NCBI GenBank assembly: GCA_045600945.1
Contig: JAZRYX010000004.1
Location: 1 to 15,281, forward strand
Origin: Darwinimomas sp045600945
Lineage (GTDB): Bacteria > Bacillota > Clostridia > Lachnospirales > Lachnospiraceae
Reading direction: 5' to 3'
Length of the DNA stretch: 15,281 nt
The notes beneath the pieces are model-generated. The model made no database searches. It worked only from the letters and a program-made list of their open reading frames with translations, and was not told where the DNA came from. Shown here one piece after another: positions 7,302 through 13,711 of the stretch. Both the position numbers and the translations under genes were made by a program. Every line of letters begins with the position of its first letter. Position 1 is the stretch's first letter.

Positions 7302-8255
7302 TTAATTACCGAAACCTGCAATTTCATCGATCGGAGATGTCCTGACTACTTCTTCGCAGTAGATTACCGGTCCCTCTCCGCCGTATTCCCGATTATCTTC
7401 AACATGCACGGTACCCATTATCTTGACCCAGTCTTTATTGGCAAATGCGCTTGCTCCCTTGTACCTGCATATCAGGCCCAGAAATTTCATGTCTGCCGCG
7501 CAGCATGTCATGACCATACGTCCCGGCACAAAAGATTCAAGTCCCAGTTCGGGCGGCATAAGCAGCTGCCCTGTGTACTTAACTTTCTTTCCTTCATAAC
7601 GTTTGGGTCTGTCCATTATATCAACATAGAATATTCCGAAATCTTCAGGTTTGACATCTATGAAGTCCTCATTGATATCGTAAGGAAGCTCAATATTGAA
7701 GTCTCCTCTTATCTCTCCGTTTTTCCCCTCGAAGATTATTTCCGCACCCTGAGCCATGGCTTTCAGCTGAAGATAATAGTTCCCGAGTTTTTCCTCCGGG
7801 ATATCATCGGCACGGTTACACATAACCAGTTCGGTGTATTTGAGCATCTGTCCCAAAAGCGGTTTCATGTTCTTGAGATAAATATCAAATGTTGATGTAT
7901 CGATAACCGTGATCTGCTGATTCAAAAACCATCCGTCCGGAAGTCTGAACTGATCCGGCATCCAGACACCGTTCCATTCAATAATAACTCTGTCCGGGTT
8001 ATACGCAGCCTCCATCGCCTTAAGTTTCTCCGGCGAGATTTCGGAATAATCACTTACTGTTATCTTTACGGTATGTGTCCTTTCCAGCAATTCCTCCGGA
8101 TACTCCTCTTCACCCTCTTCACAAAGAATCAGAAACGTCCTACCATCTTCCTGAAAATATTCCTGATTAAGCGTAAATGCCAAAAACTTTGTTTTGCCCG
8201 CTTCAAGAAACCCGTTGATTATATAAACAGGTATATCGTCTTCATTAATCGGCAT
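7302..8255 (-). CDS. Divergent CobW-like GTPase with a YcgQ/DUF1980-like C-terminal domain
   Basis: A 317-residue two-domain protein. The first about 200 residues are a CobW/G3E-type P-loop GTPase: Walker A GFLEAGKT (15-22), EWNGVW (93-98) where EPSGxG is usual, and CNRAD (146-150) as the NKxD base-recognition motif. The metal-binding CxCC of CobW proteins is missing; only C45 remains, followed by an acidic stretch. The last about 110 residues (from YVDIMD, 210) resemble the C-terminal domain of YcgQ (DUF1980/TIGR03943), partner of the YcgR (DUF318) permease, with FVPGRMVMTCCAAD (242-255), DWVKIMGTV (275-283) and a late PVIYCEEV. The start overlaps the upstream CobW stop by one base (TGATG), with GGAGG 10 bases before, so the two are probably made together. 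A metal-handling role is inferred; the tail homology is from memory and needs a profile search. Confidence 0.75.
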   Translation of the reverse strand: MPINEDDIPVYIINGFLEAGKTKFLAFTLNQEYFQEDGRTFLILCEEGEEEYPEELLERTHTVKITVSDYSEISPEKLKAMEAAYNPDRVIIEWNGVWMPDQFRLPDGWFLNQQITVIDTSTFDIYLKNMKPLLGQMLKYTELVMCNRADDIPEEKLGNYYLQLKAMAQGAEIIFEGKNGEIRGDFNIELPYDINEDFIDVKPEDFGIFYVDIMDRPKRYEGKKVKYTGQLLMPPELGLESFVPGRMVMTCCAADMKFLGLICRYKGASAFANKDWVKIMGTVHVEDNREYGGEGPVIYCEEVVRTSPIDEIAGFGN

Positions 8256-9322
8256 CAGTTAAATGCCTCCTCTAATTTATCTTCTTCAAGTGACGGTCCG
8301 ATCACGCAAACTTTTCCTGTCAGGTCCGGTTCGCCGGTTCGGATCTGTGTCTCGCCGGGAACAACATCAAAATAAAGCCACTCTGTCTTTGAATCAGACG
8401 ACGGAATCATGCCCTTTGCTCTTATGACATTGCCGAGTTTATCCGTATCTGCCAGAACGTGAAGTATCTCCTCAAGCGTTGCTTTATCCATGGCTTTGAC
8501 GTTTTCTCTGCCCCAACTCTCAAATATCTCATCAGCGTGATGGTGCCCGTGTTCATGATGGTGATGGCACTCGCACTCCGGGTCATCGCACTCACCGTCA
8601 GGATGATGGTGATGCTCGTGATGATGTTCATCCTCATGGTGATGCTCATGTTCATGGTGATGGTGTTCGTGGTGATGGTGTTCTTCCTTGAGTTCCGCAA
8701 GCATCTCTGTTTTAAGGTCTACCGGACTTTCAAGTATCTCCATCAGTTTCTCCGGTGATAGTATGCTGAGTGGTGTAGTAATAATCGTTGCTGTCGGATT
8801 TATCTCTTTGATAATTTCAATTGCCTCATTGATCGCTGCCTCATCCGCAATATCCGTTCTGCTGAGAATGATAGTTGATGCGAATTGAATCTGATTATTG
8901 AAAAACTCTCCGAAGTTCTTGTGGTAGAGTTTGCATTTTCTCGCATCTACAACAGTCACTGCGGAATTATTCTCAACACTCAATTCATTCTCAACACCGC
9001 TGATGGCTTTAAGCACATCACTTAACTTGCCTACACCGCTTGGTTCTATTATGATTCTGTCCGGGCTGTAGTTTAAAAGTATCTCCTTCAGACTCTTTGC
9101 AAAGTCTCCGACCAGCGAGCAACATATGCATCCCTGATTCATTTCTTTGATTTCTACACCTGCATCTTTAAGGAAGCCCCCGTCAACGGCTATCTCACCG
9201 AATTCATTTTCAATCAGAACAACCTTTTCTCCCTTAATAACATCTGCAAGCAGTTTCTTTATGAATGTCGTCTTACCTGCTCCGAGAAAACCCGAAACAA
9301 CATCAACCTTTGTTTTTATCAT
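8255..9322 (-). CDS. CobW/YciC family GTPase with His-rich metal-binding loop
   Basis: A 355-residue G3E-family GTPase and putative metallochaperone, probably for zinc. Walker A is GFLGAGKT (11-18), the metal-site CxCC is GCICC (64-68), the Walker B region is IEPSGVG (92-98) and the base-recognition motif is SRTD (154-157, a variant of NKxD). Residues 215-262 form a loop with 27 histidines, three cysteines (C244, C250, C252) and many acidic residues, as in zinc-type COG0523 proteins. The CobW C-terminal domain follows (about 265-355). The start shares an ATGA overlap with the stop of the Asp23-family gene, and the stop overlaps the next CobW gene by one base. No zinc-regulator site can be placed upstream because no intergenic space exists. 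Confidence 0.9.
   Translation of the reverse strand: MIKTKVDVVSGFLGAGKTTFIKKLLADVIKGEKVVLIENEFGEIAVDGGFLKDAGVEIKEMNQGCICCSLVGDFAKSLKEILLNYSPDRIIIEPSGVGKLSDVLKAISGVENELSVENNSAVTVVDARKCKLYHKNFGEFFNNQIQFASTIILSRTDIADEAAINEAIEIIKEINPTATIITTPLSILSPEKLMEILESPVDLKTEMLAELKEEHHHHEHHHHEHEHHHEDEHHHEHHHHPDGECDDPECECHHHHEHGHHHADEIFESWGRENVKAMDKATLEEILHVLADTDKLGNVIRAKGMIPSSDSKTEWLYFDVVPGETQIRTGEPDLTGKVCVIGPSLEEDKLEEAFN
8537..8680 (-). repeat. Low-complexity CAT/CAC repeat encoding the His-rich loop
   Basis: About 144 bases consist mainly of CAT/CAC codons with interspersed GAA/GAG, and encode residues 215-262 of the CobW GTPase. The near-repeated triplets and hexamers make the tract prone to length change by slippage in steps of three bases, which would alter metal-binding capacity without breaking the frame. 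Confidence 0.7.
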
Positions 9323-9696
9323 GGTACTATTACTCCTGCGACTTTTACTCTGACCTCATTTACTTCAAGACCTGTCATGCTTTCAATAATAGTTTTGACT
9401 CTTTCCTGAACTTTAAGGCTGACCTCCGGTATGTTTTTCTCATACTGAATGTTGATGCTGACATCTACCGAAACTTTTCCGTCCTCAACATAAACCTTAA
9501 CCCCTTTGCTCAGACTCTTAACACCGAACTTGCTGACAAGTTCATTGGTTATGTTTCCGGCCATGGAAGCAACTCCTTCAACCTCCGTAGCTGCTATACC
9601 TGCGATAGCTGCAAGCGCATCGTCAGAAATCTGAACACTGCCACATTCTTTTCGTTCTGATAAGAATAAAGCATCTTTTCCGTTTGTCTCTGCCAT
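9319..9696 (-). CDS. Asp23/Gls24 family protein (YqhY-like)
   Basis: A 125-residue cytoplasmic protein of the Asp23/Gls24 family (DUF322). The diagnostic stretch GSVQISDDALAAIAGIAATEVEGVASMAG (described here as residues 19-47, key residues I23, A27, A30, E38, G40 and V41) is followed by GVKVYVEDGKVSVDVSINI and the terminal V-R-V-K-V-A-G-V segment. Family members are linked to cell-envelope or alkaline stress; YqhY of Bacillus lies near accBC, nusB and folD and affects fatty-acid synthesis. The presence of folD nearby fits YqhY better than a stress-only role, but this is an inference. AGAGGTG precedes the ATG. It starts one base after the ComEA-like stop and overlaps the CobW start by four bases. 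Confidence 0.88.
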   Translation of the reverse strand: MAETNGKDALFLSERKECGSVQISDDALAAIAGIAATEVEGVASMAGNITNELVSKFGVKSLSKGVKVYVEDGKVSVDVSINIQYEKNIPEVSLKVQERVKTIIESMTGLEVNEVRVKVAGVIVP

Positions 9697-9697
9697 A

Positions 9698-10387
9698 TCA
9701 CACCTCTATATCATCTTTTATTTTTCCGTACATGCCGTCCTTAATACCCGGGACCAGCATAATATCTTCTATTTTTTCAAACTTACCGTGTGTGTTTCTA
9801 TATTCAATGATATCCCCGGCTCTTGACTTGCCCACTCCGTTAAGTTTCATAAGTTCTGTCTCGTCCGCTGTATTGATATTGATTTTTGCATTCACTGAAT
9901 CACCCGCCGGGTTCGGATTCTGCGTATCTGTCGTAGTTACCGCCACAGGTACTTCATCATATCCGTCTCTGACTTCCTTTTCAGTAGGCACGTATATCTT
10001 CATGCCGTCACATATCATTCCCGCAAGGTTCAAGTAATCTCTGTCTGCATCATCCGAGAATCCGTCTGCCATCTCAATTGCATCTACTATCCTCGCATCG
10101 GACCCGACCTCATAAACCCCCGGCGATAAAACCGCTCCGCAGACATAAACATAACATTTTGCTTCGGTTTCAGGCATCCTGTCTGCATCATCAACCCCGG
10201 ATTCTTCCGGTTCTGGTGCTTCTGATACCGGCTCGGTCATGACTTGTGTGCCTGATTCCTCCATGGTGCACATATCAATTGTGCCTTGTGAATCAAGGTC
10301 CATCTGCTTTGTTCTGCTGCAACTGTACAAAATCCCGCACACCAAAGCACAAGCTACGACCAAAATCAGTTTAATTGTTTTTTTCAT
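9698..10387 (-). CDS. comEA: ComEA-like exported SLBB plus helix-hairpin-helix DNA-binding protein
   Basis: A 229-residue protein resembling the competence DNA receptor ComEA, which binds incoming double-stranded DNA outside the membrane. The N-terminus is a signal or anchor (KKTIKLILVVACALVCGILYS) ending in C23. LYSC could be a lipobox, although tyrosine at -2 is unusual, so a plain membrane anchor is equally possible. An acidic low-complexity stalk (about 30-75) follows, then an SLBB domain (about 77-136, CYVYVCGAVLSPGVYEV) and a C-terminal HhH pair (about 167-229, ININTADETELMKLNGVG then GKFEKIEDIMLVPGI). The ribosome site GGGAG almost touches the ATG and can pair in a small hairpin. No comEC or comEB gene is adjacent, so a role in DNA uptake is inferred from domains only. 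Confidence 0.85.
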   Translation of the reverse strand: MKKTIKLILVVACALVCGILYSCSRTKQMDLDSQGTIDMCTMEESGTQVMTEPVSEAPEPEESGVDDADRMPETEAKCYVYVCGAVLSPGVYEVGSDARIVDAIEMADGFSDDADRDYLNLAGMICDGMKIYVPTEKEVRDGYDEVPVAVTTTDTQNPNPAGDSVNAKININTADETELMKLNGVGKSRAGDIIEYRNTHGKFEKIEDIMLVPGIKDGMYGKIKDDIEV

Positions 10388-10402
10388 CTCCCTTTCGGAG
10401 AC
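10385..10402 (-). promoter_or_regulatory. Hairpin covering the comEA ribosome site and start
   Basis: In the mRNA UCUCC (10401-10397) can pair with GGAGA (10391-10387) around a GAAAG loop, and a G-U pair can extend it by one. The right arm contains the Shine-Dalgarno bases and the A of the ATG. It is short and may be chance, but could lower or gate translation of comEA relative to folD. Confidence 0.3.
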
Positions 10403-10418
10403 CGTCAGCTAAGAGGTT

Positions 10419-11276
10419 TTACAAAGTATGTCTCTTTTTTGCCAGACATACATGGCCTGCAAGCACTGCCGTGGTTACAACTCCGACACCACCCGGAACC
10501 GGAGTTGCCTTGACATCGATTCCTGCTTCCTCAACAGCTTTCAGCTCGATATCCCCGACAAGATTTCCGTCTTCATCAACATTGGTTCCGACATCAACAA
10601 GTATCTGTCCGTCTCTGACATGACCCGTCTTTATCAGTCCGGCGCATCCCGCTGCCGCAACGACTATATCGGCTTCTCTGCACATCTTCGGAAGATCCGC
10701 AGTCTTTGTGTGACATATCGTAACCGTCGCATTTTCCTTAAGAAGCAACATCGAAAGCGGCTTGCCTACAACCATACTTCTTCCTACGACTGTCACATTT
10801 TTTCCCTGCAGAGATACTCCGTGAGCTTTCAGAATCTCAACAACCGCCTGCGCCGTACATGGAGCATATGCTTCCGATGCCCCGCGCATGATTCCGGCCA
10901 GATTGACCGGGCTTATACCATCTACATCCTTGGACGGATCTATATTGAGTATGAGCCACTCTTCGGCCTCTTTAAGATATTTCGGCAGAGGACGCATCAC
11001 AAGTATGCCGTCTACATCTTTGTCTTCATTTATTCGCTTAAATTCTGCCCTGAAATCTTCCGGTGTGATGTTGCCCGGAAATGCACAGCTTACGACATCG
11101 ATTCCCATACCGCTCAGTTTCTTTGTCGCGCTTCTTTCATAAGCCATATCTTCGGGGTTTTCCCCGACTCTTACTATGGCAAGTCTCGGCACTGTTCCCG
11201 CATCAGGATCGACATATGCCATGACTGATTCTTTTATCATATCTGAAACCGGTTTTCCCTTAAACAGTTCCATCAT
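10419..11276 (-). CDS. folD: FolD methylene-THF dehydrogenase, cyclohydrolase residues altered
   Basis: A 285-residue protein that oxidises 5,10-methylene-THF to 5,10-methenyl-THF with NAD(P)+; typical FolD also hydrolyses the product to 10-formyl-THF. Family features are KDVDGISPVNLAG (116-128), the nucleotide-binding segment VVGRSMVVGKPLSMLLL and PVPGGVGVVTTAVLAGH near the end. Ungapped alignment with E. coli FolD around LAVVLVG/LAIVRVG places the cyclohydrolase lysine (E. coli K54) at A50, four after Y46; a lysine occurs at 52 instead. The Gln of VQLPLP is M94 in VMRPLP. The cyclohydrolase step may therefore be weak or lost. ATG at 11276 overlaps the fchA stop by one base (TGATG), with GAAAGGG just upstream; an in-frame TTG one codon earlier is less likely. 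comEA follows after 31 bases. Confidence 0.93.
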   Translation of the reverse strand: MMELFKGKPVSDMIKESVMAYVDPDAGTVPRLAIVRVGENPEDMAYERSATKKLSGMGIDVVSCAFPGNITPEDFRAEFKRINEDKDVDGILVMRPLPKYLKEAEEWLILNIDPSKDVDGISPVNLAGIMRGASEAYAPCTAQAVVEILKAHGVSLQGKNVTVVGRSMVVGKPLSMLLLKENATVTICHTKTADLPKMCREADIVVAAAGCAGLIKTGHVRDGQILVDVGTNVDEDGNLVGDIELKAVEEAGIDVKATPVPGGVGVVTTAVLAGHVCLAKKRHTL

Positions 11277-11881
11277 CAAAGCCCTTTCAATACCTCATCA
11301 AAAATCTCATCGCATTTTCTCAAAGCGTTTTCATAAAGGCAGTTTGCCTCACTTTCAATTTCAGCTCTTATCTCCGGATTTTTTATGCATCGGGTATTGA
11401 TCCTGATATTAAGTATCTCGCCTGAAATTGCCGCTCTTGCATAAGCTGCGGCACATGCGGCATCACTTACTGCCAGTCTGCTGCCGTTTTTTGCCAGAAA
11501 ATCAAACTCGTCAAGGACGCTATAGACATTTCTCATGATGTCAAGCGGCACGCCGGCAGCATTTGCATAAAGCATATCCATCTCTTCATCTGTTTTCGTC
11601 CGGTCTTTATAACTCTTTGCCAGAGGTTCAAAAGCCTCTGCATCTTTATCTGCAAGTGAAAGAAGTACCTGTCTTGCCTCATTCAGCCTCTTTGCCACCC
11701 CTTTGATTTCAGGCTCGATACTTTCATACTTCTTTTTCCCCACAGTAAGTGAGCATACCATCTCACCTGCAGCTGCCGCAAGTGCTCCTACAACTCCGCA
11801 GACTCCTCCTCCGCCCGGAACAGGTGCGTTACCTGCAAACATATCCAAATACTCTTCAACTGTTAATTTACGTACGTCCAT
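11276..11881 (-). CDS. fchA: Cyclodeaminase/cyclohydrolase family protein (FchA-like methenyl-THF cyclohydrolase)
   Basis: A 201-residue all-helical protein of the FTCD C-terminal/FchA family. The marker loop PVPGGGGVCGVVGALAAA (20-37) sits near the N-terminus, and AVSDAACAAAYARAA and NIRINTRCI lie further along, all at usual positions. The length fits the stand-alone enzyme. Free-standing members in clostridia hydrolyse 5,10-methenyl-THF to 10-formyl-THF; the homologous domain in animals is formimino-THF cyclodeaminase. No hut (histidine degradation) genes are present, so the cyclohydrolase reading is preferred. The stop overlaps the folD start by one base, fitting a two-protein pathway step. 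The start at 11881 lies 19 bases inside the end of the HAD gene; the nearest GGGAG is 13 bases upstream, so initiation may rely on coupling. Confidence 0.87.
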   Translation of the reverse strand: MDVRKLTVEEYLDMFAGNAPVPGGGGVCGVVGALAAAAGEMVCSLTVGKKKYESIEPEIKGVAKRLNEARQVLLSLADKDAEAFEPLAKSYKDRTKTDEEMDMLYANAAGVPLDIMRNVYSVLDEFDFLAKNGSRLAVSDAACAAAYARAAISGEILNIRINTRCIKNPEIRAEIESEANCLYENALRKCDEIFDEVLKGL

Positions 11882-12456
11882 AATTCATCTATATCTCCCG
11901 TGAATCTGTAACCATGCATTCCTACCGCCTCGGCACCGTCAACATTTTCCTGTATGTCATCGATAAAAAGGCATTCTTCAGGAAGCAGCCCGTATTTATC
12001 GCACACGTAGTTGTATATATTGGCATGCGGTTTTTCCATTTTTATTTCGGATGAAACCACGATCCCGTCAAAATACTCGATACCCGGAACTATATGCACA
12101 TATTTCCGGACTGTGTCAGGTGCGTTCGTAAGAAGAAAGATCTCTCTTCCCTGTTTCTTGTTTTCTTCTGCAAACTCTGCCATCCCAGGAATAGGTTCAA
12201 GCGGTTCAAACCAGTGAAGAATCACCTGATTGGCTATATCATGCAGCCTTTGCGGAAGTCGCTGTGAACAGCGCGTGTATATATCGATCGCGCTTATTTC
12301 TCCTGCATCGGCGAAACGCCATTCTTCCGAATGAAAAACTTCATTTAATAATAATTCCCTGTCTTCTTTATCGAACACGCCGACATTATCAAGTATTCTC
12401 TCAGGTTTATAGACAATAAGGACATTCCCCATATCGAAAATAATATTTTTTATCAT
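11863..12456 (-). CDS. HAD family hydrolase (YihX-like sugar-phosphatase group)
   Basis: A 197-residue HAD-superfamily phosphatase with an alpha-helical cap. Motif I is FDMGNVL with nucleophile D8, where the second aspartate position is glycine as in YihX-type enzymes. Motif II is LTNAP (T110-N111), motif III is K142 in KMEKPHANIY, and motif IV is the acidic pair D166-D167 in FIDDIQENV. YihX of E. coli hydrolyses alpha-glucose-1-phosphate, but this group is promiscuous and the substrate here is unknown. The gene begins 8 bases after the transporter stop with no recognisable ribosome site, so its translation probably depends on the upstream gene. Its end overlaps fchA by 19 bases. Confidence 0.88.
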   Translation of the reverse strand: MIKNIIFDMGNVLIVYKPERILDNVGVFDKEDRELLLNEVFHSEEWRFADAGEISAIDIYTRCSQRLPQRLHDIANQVILHWFEPLEPIPGMAEFAEENKKQGREIFLLTNAPDTVRKYVHIVPGIEYFDGIVVSSEIKMEKPHANIYNYVCDKYGLLPEECLFIDDIQENVDGAEAVGMHGYRFTGDIDELWTYVN

Positions 12457-12464
12457 TTGGTTAT

Positions 12465-13691
12465 TTAGAACAGATTTACCGAAAGATCATCTTGTTGTTT
12501 GATATTATGCTTCTCGCAGTATCCGGTAAGGATAAGCGTCAAGGCACCGTCTCCGGTAACGTTGCAAGCTGTTCCGAAACTGTCCTGAAGTGCGAAGATT
12601 GCAAGTATAAGTGCTGTTCCTTCTGCTCCGAATCCGAGTACAGAAGTTACTATTCCGAGTGAAGCCATAACCGTACCTCCGGGAACTCCGGGAGCACCTA
12701 CTGCAAATATTCCCAAAAGCACACAGAAAAGTATCATGGTTCCGACCGGCGGAAGTGAGCCTGTGAGCATAACATTGATTGCCATGCAGAAGAATACCTC
12801 GGTAAGTACCGATCCGCAAAGATGAATATTTGCAAATAGCGGGATACCGAAATCTACCATGTCGCTTCTTAATACTTTTGACTTATGCGCACATTCAAGT
12901 GCAACGGAAAGTGTCGCTGCAGATGACATTGTTCCGACTGCAGTAAGATACGCCGGTCCGTAATGCCTGAATACTTCCTTCGGATCTTTCTTGGAATAGA
13001 TTCCTGCTATTGCGTACAGAACAGTCATCCAGATGAAATGTCCTACAAGAACAATTATTATGATTCCCAAAAATGCAGGGAGCTGTTTTGCAATCGTTCC
13101 GTTGTATCCGAGTCCACAGAATACAAATGCTATATATACCGGAAGGATGGGAATGATGATTTTTGTTACTATGGTAAGAACCATCTTCTGTATCTCATCC
13201 AGAAGTTTCATCGTCGTAGTCGATTTAGTCCATGTAGCAGCAAGTCCCAAAAGGAGTGCCAATACAAGTGCCGACATAACCGGCATGATCTGCGGTATCT
13301 CCAATCCGAAAATATCAACAGGAAGTCCTGCCTCCTCCGTTGATGAAACAATCGGAAGATGCGGAATGATGGCATATCCGCCAAGCATACTCATAAGTGC
13401 TGCGCACAAAGATGAAGCATATGCCAGAACAAGTGCAAGAATCAGAAGTCTTGATGCATTTGATCCGAGTTTTGTAATAGATGGTGCAATAAATCCGATA
13501 ATAATAAGCGGTACACAGAACATAATGAACTGATTCACCACATTCTTTACGGAAACGATGACCTGCATCACTCCTTCGCTTGCAAGCGCACCGCCGAACC
13601 AATAACCGCCAAGAATAAGTCCGACTACTACACCAACAATGATGCCTACCAAAAGTTTGAATGGCAGAGATTTAAAAAAACCACCTTTCAT
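12465..13691 (-). CDS. Dicarboxylate/amino acid:cation symporter (DAACS/GltPh fold), likely neutral amino-acid substrate
   Basis: A 408-residue membrane transporter of the DAACS family. Eight hydrophobic helices and the two hairpin loops are recognisable: serine-rich HP1 GTMSSAATL (253-261), HP2 GAPGVPGGTV (332-341) and TM8 QDSFGTACNVTGDG (369-382). Compared with GltPh, D394 (binds the substrate amino group) is kept as D370, and N401/D405 as N377/D381, but R397, which holds an acidic side chain, is G373. The TM7 sodium motif NMDGT reads HLCGS (290-294). So glutamate or aspartate is an unlikely substrate and sodium coupling may differ. AAAGGAG lies 9 bases before the ATG, 20 bases after the cysteine desulfidase stop. 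Cysteine or serine is the inferred cargo. Confidence 0.9.
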   Translation of the reverse strand: MKGGFFKSLPFKLLVGIIVGVVVGLILGGYWFGGALASEGVMQVIVSVKNVVNQFIMFCVPLIIIGFIAPSITKLGSNASRLLILALVLAYASSLCAALMSMLGGYAIIPHLPIVSSTEEAGLPVDIFGLEIPQIMPVMSALVLALLLGLAATWTKSTTTMKLLDEIQKMVLTIVTKIIIPILPVYIAFVFCGLGYNGTIAKQLPAFLGIIIIVLVGHFIWMTVLYAIAGIYSKKDPKEVFRHYGPAYLTAVGTMSSAATLSVALECAHKSKVLRSDMVDFGIPLFANIHLCGSVLTEVFFCMAINVMLTGSLPPVGTMILFCVLLGIFAVGAPGVPGGTVMASLGIVTSVLGFGAEGTALILAIFALQDSFGTACNVTGDGALTLILTGYCEKHNIKQQDDLSVNLF

Positions 13692-13711
13692 GTTACATAT
13701 CTCCTTTATGA

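Noticed and set aside
7404..7895. A 163-codon plus-strand open frame
   Set aside because: Antisense to the CobW-DUF1980 gene; composition is not protein-like and no start signal is seen.
8537..8680. Tandem repeats resembling a CRISPR or minisatellite
   Set aside because: The repeats are His/Glu codons in frame within a CobW protein, with no spacer structure.
10428..11228. A 266-codon open frame on the plus strand
   Set aside because: It lies wholly antisense to folD, has no ribosome site, and its translation is rich in Cys, Arg and Tyr with no family pattern. It is a shadow of folD codon usage.
9697..11300. Folate (THF) riboswitch upstream of folD or fchA
   Set aside because: The genes overlap and there is no leader long enough to hold one.
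13033..13533. A 166-codon plus-strand open frame
   Set aside because: Antisense to the transporter gene; low-information Ser/Ile-rich translation typical of antisense to membrane proteins.
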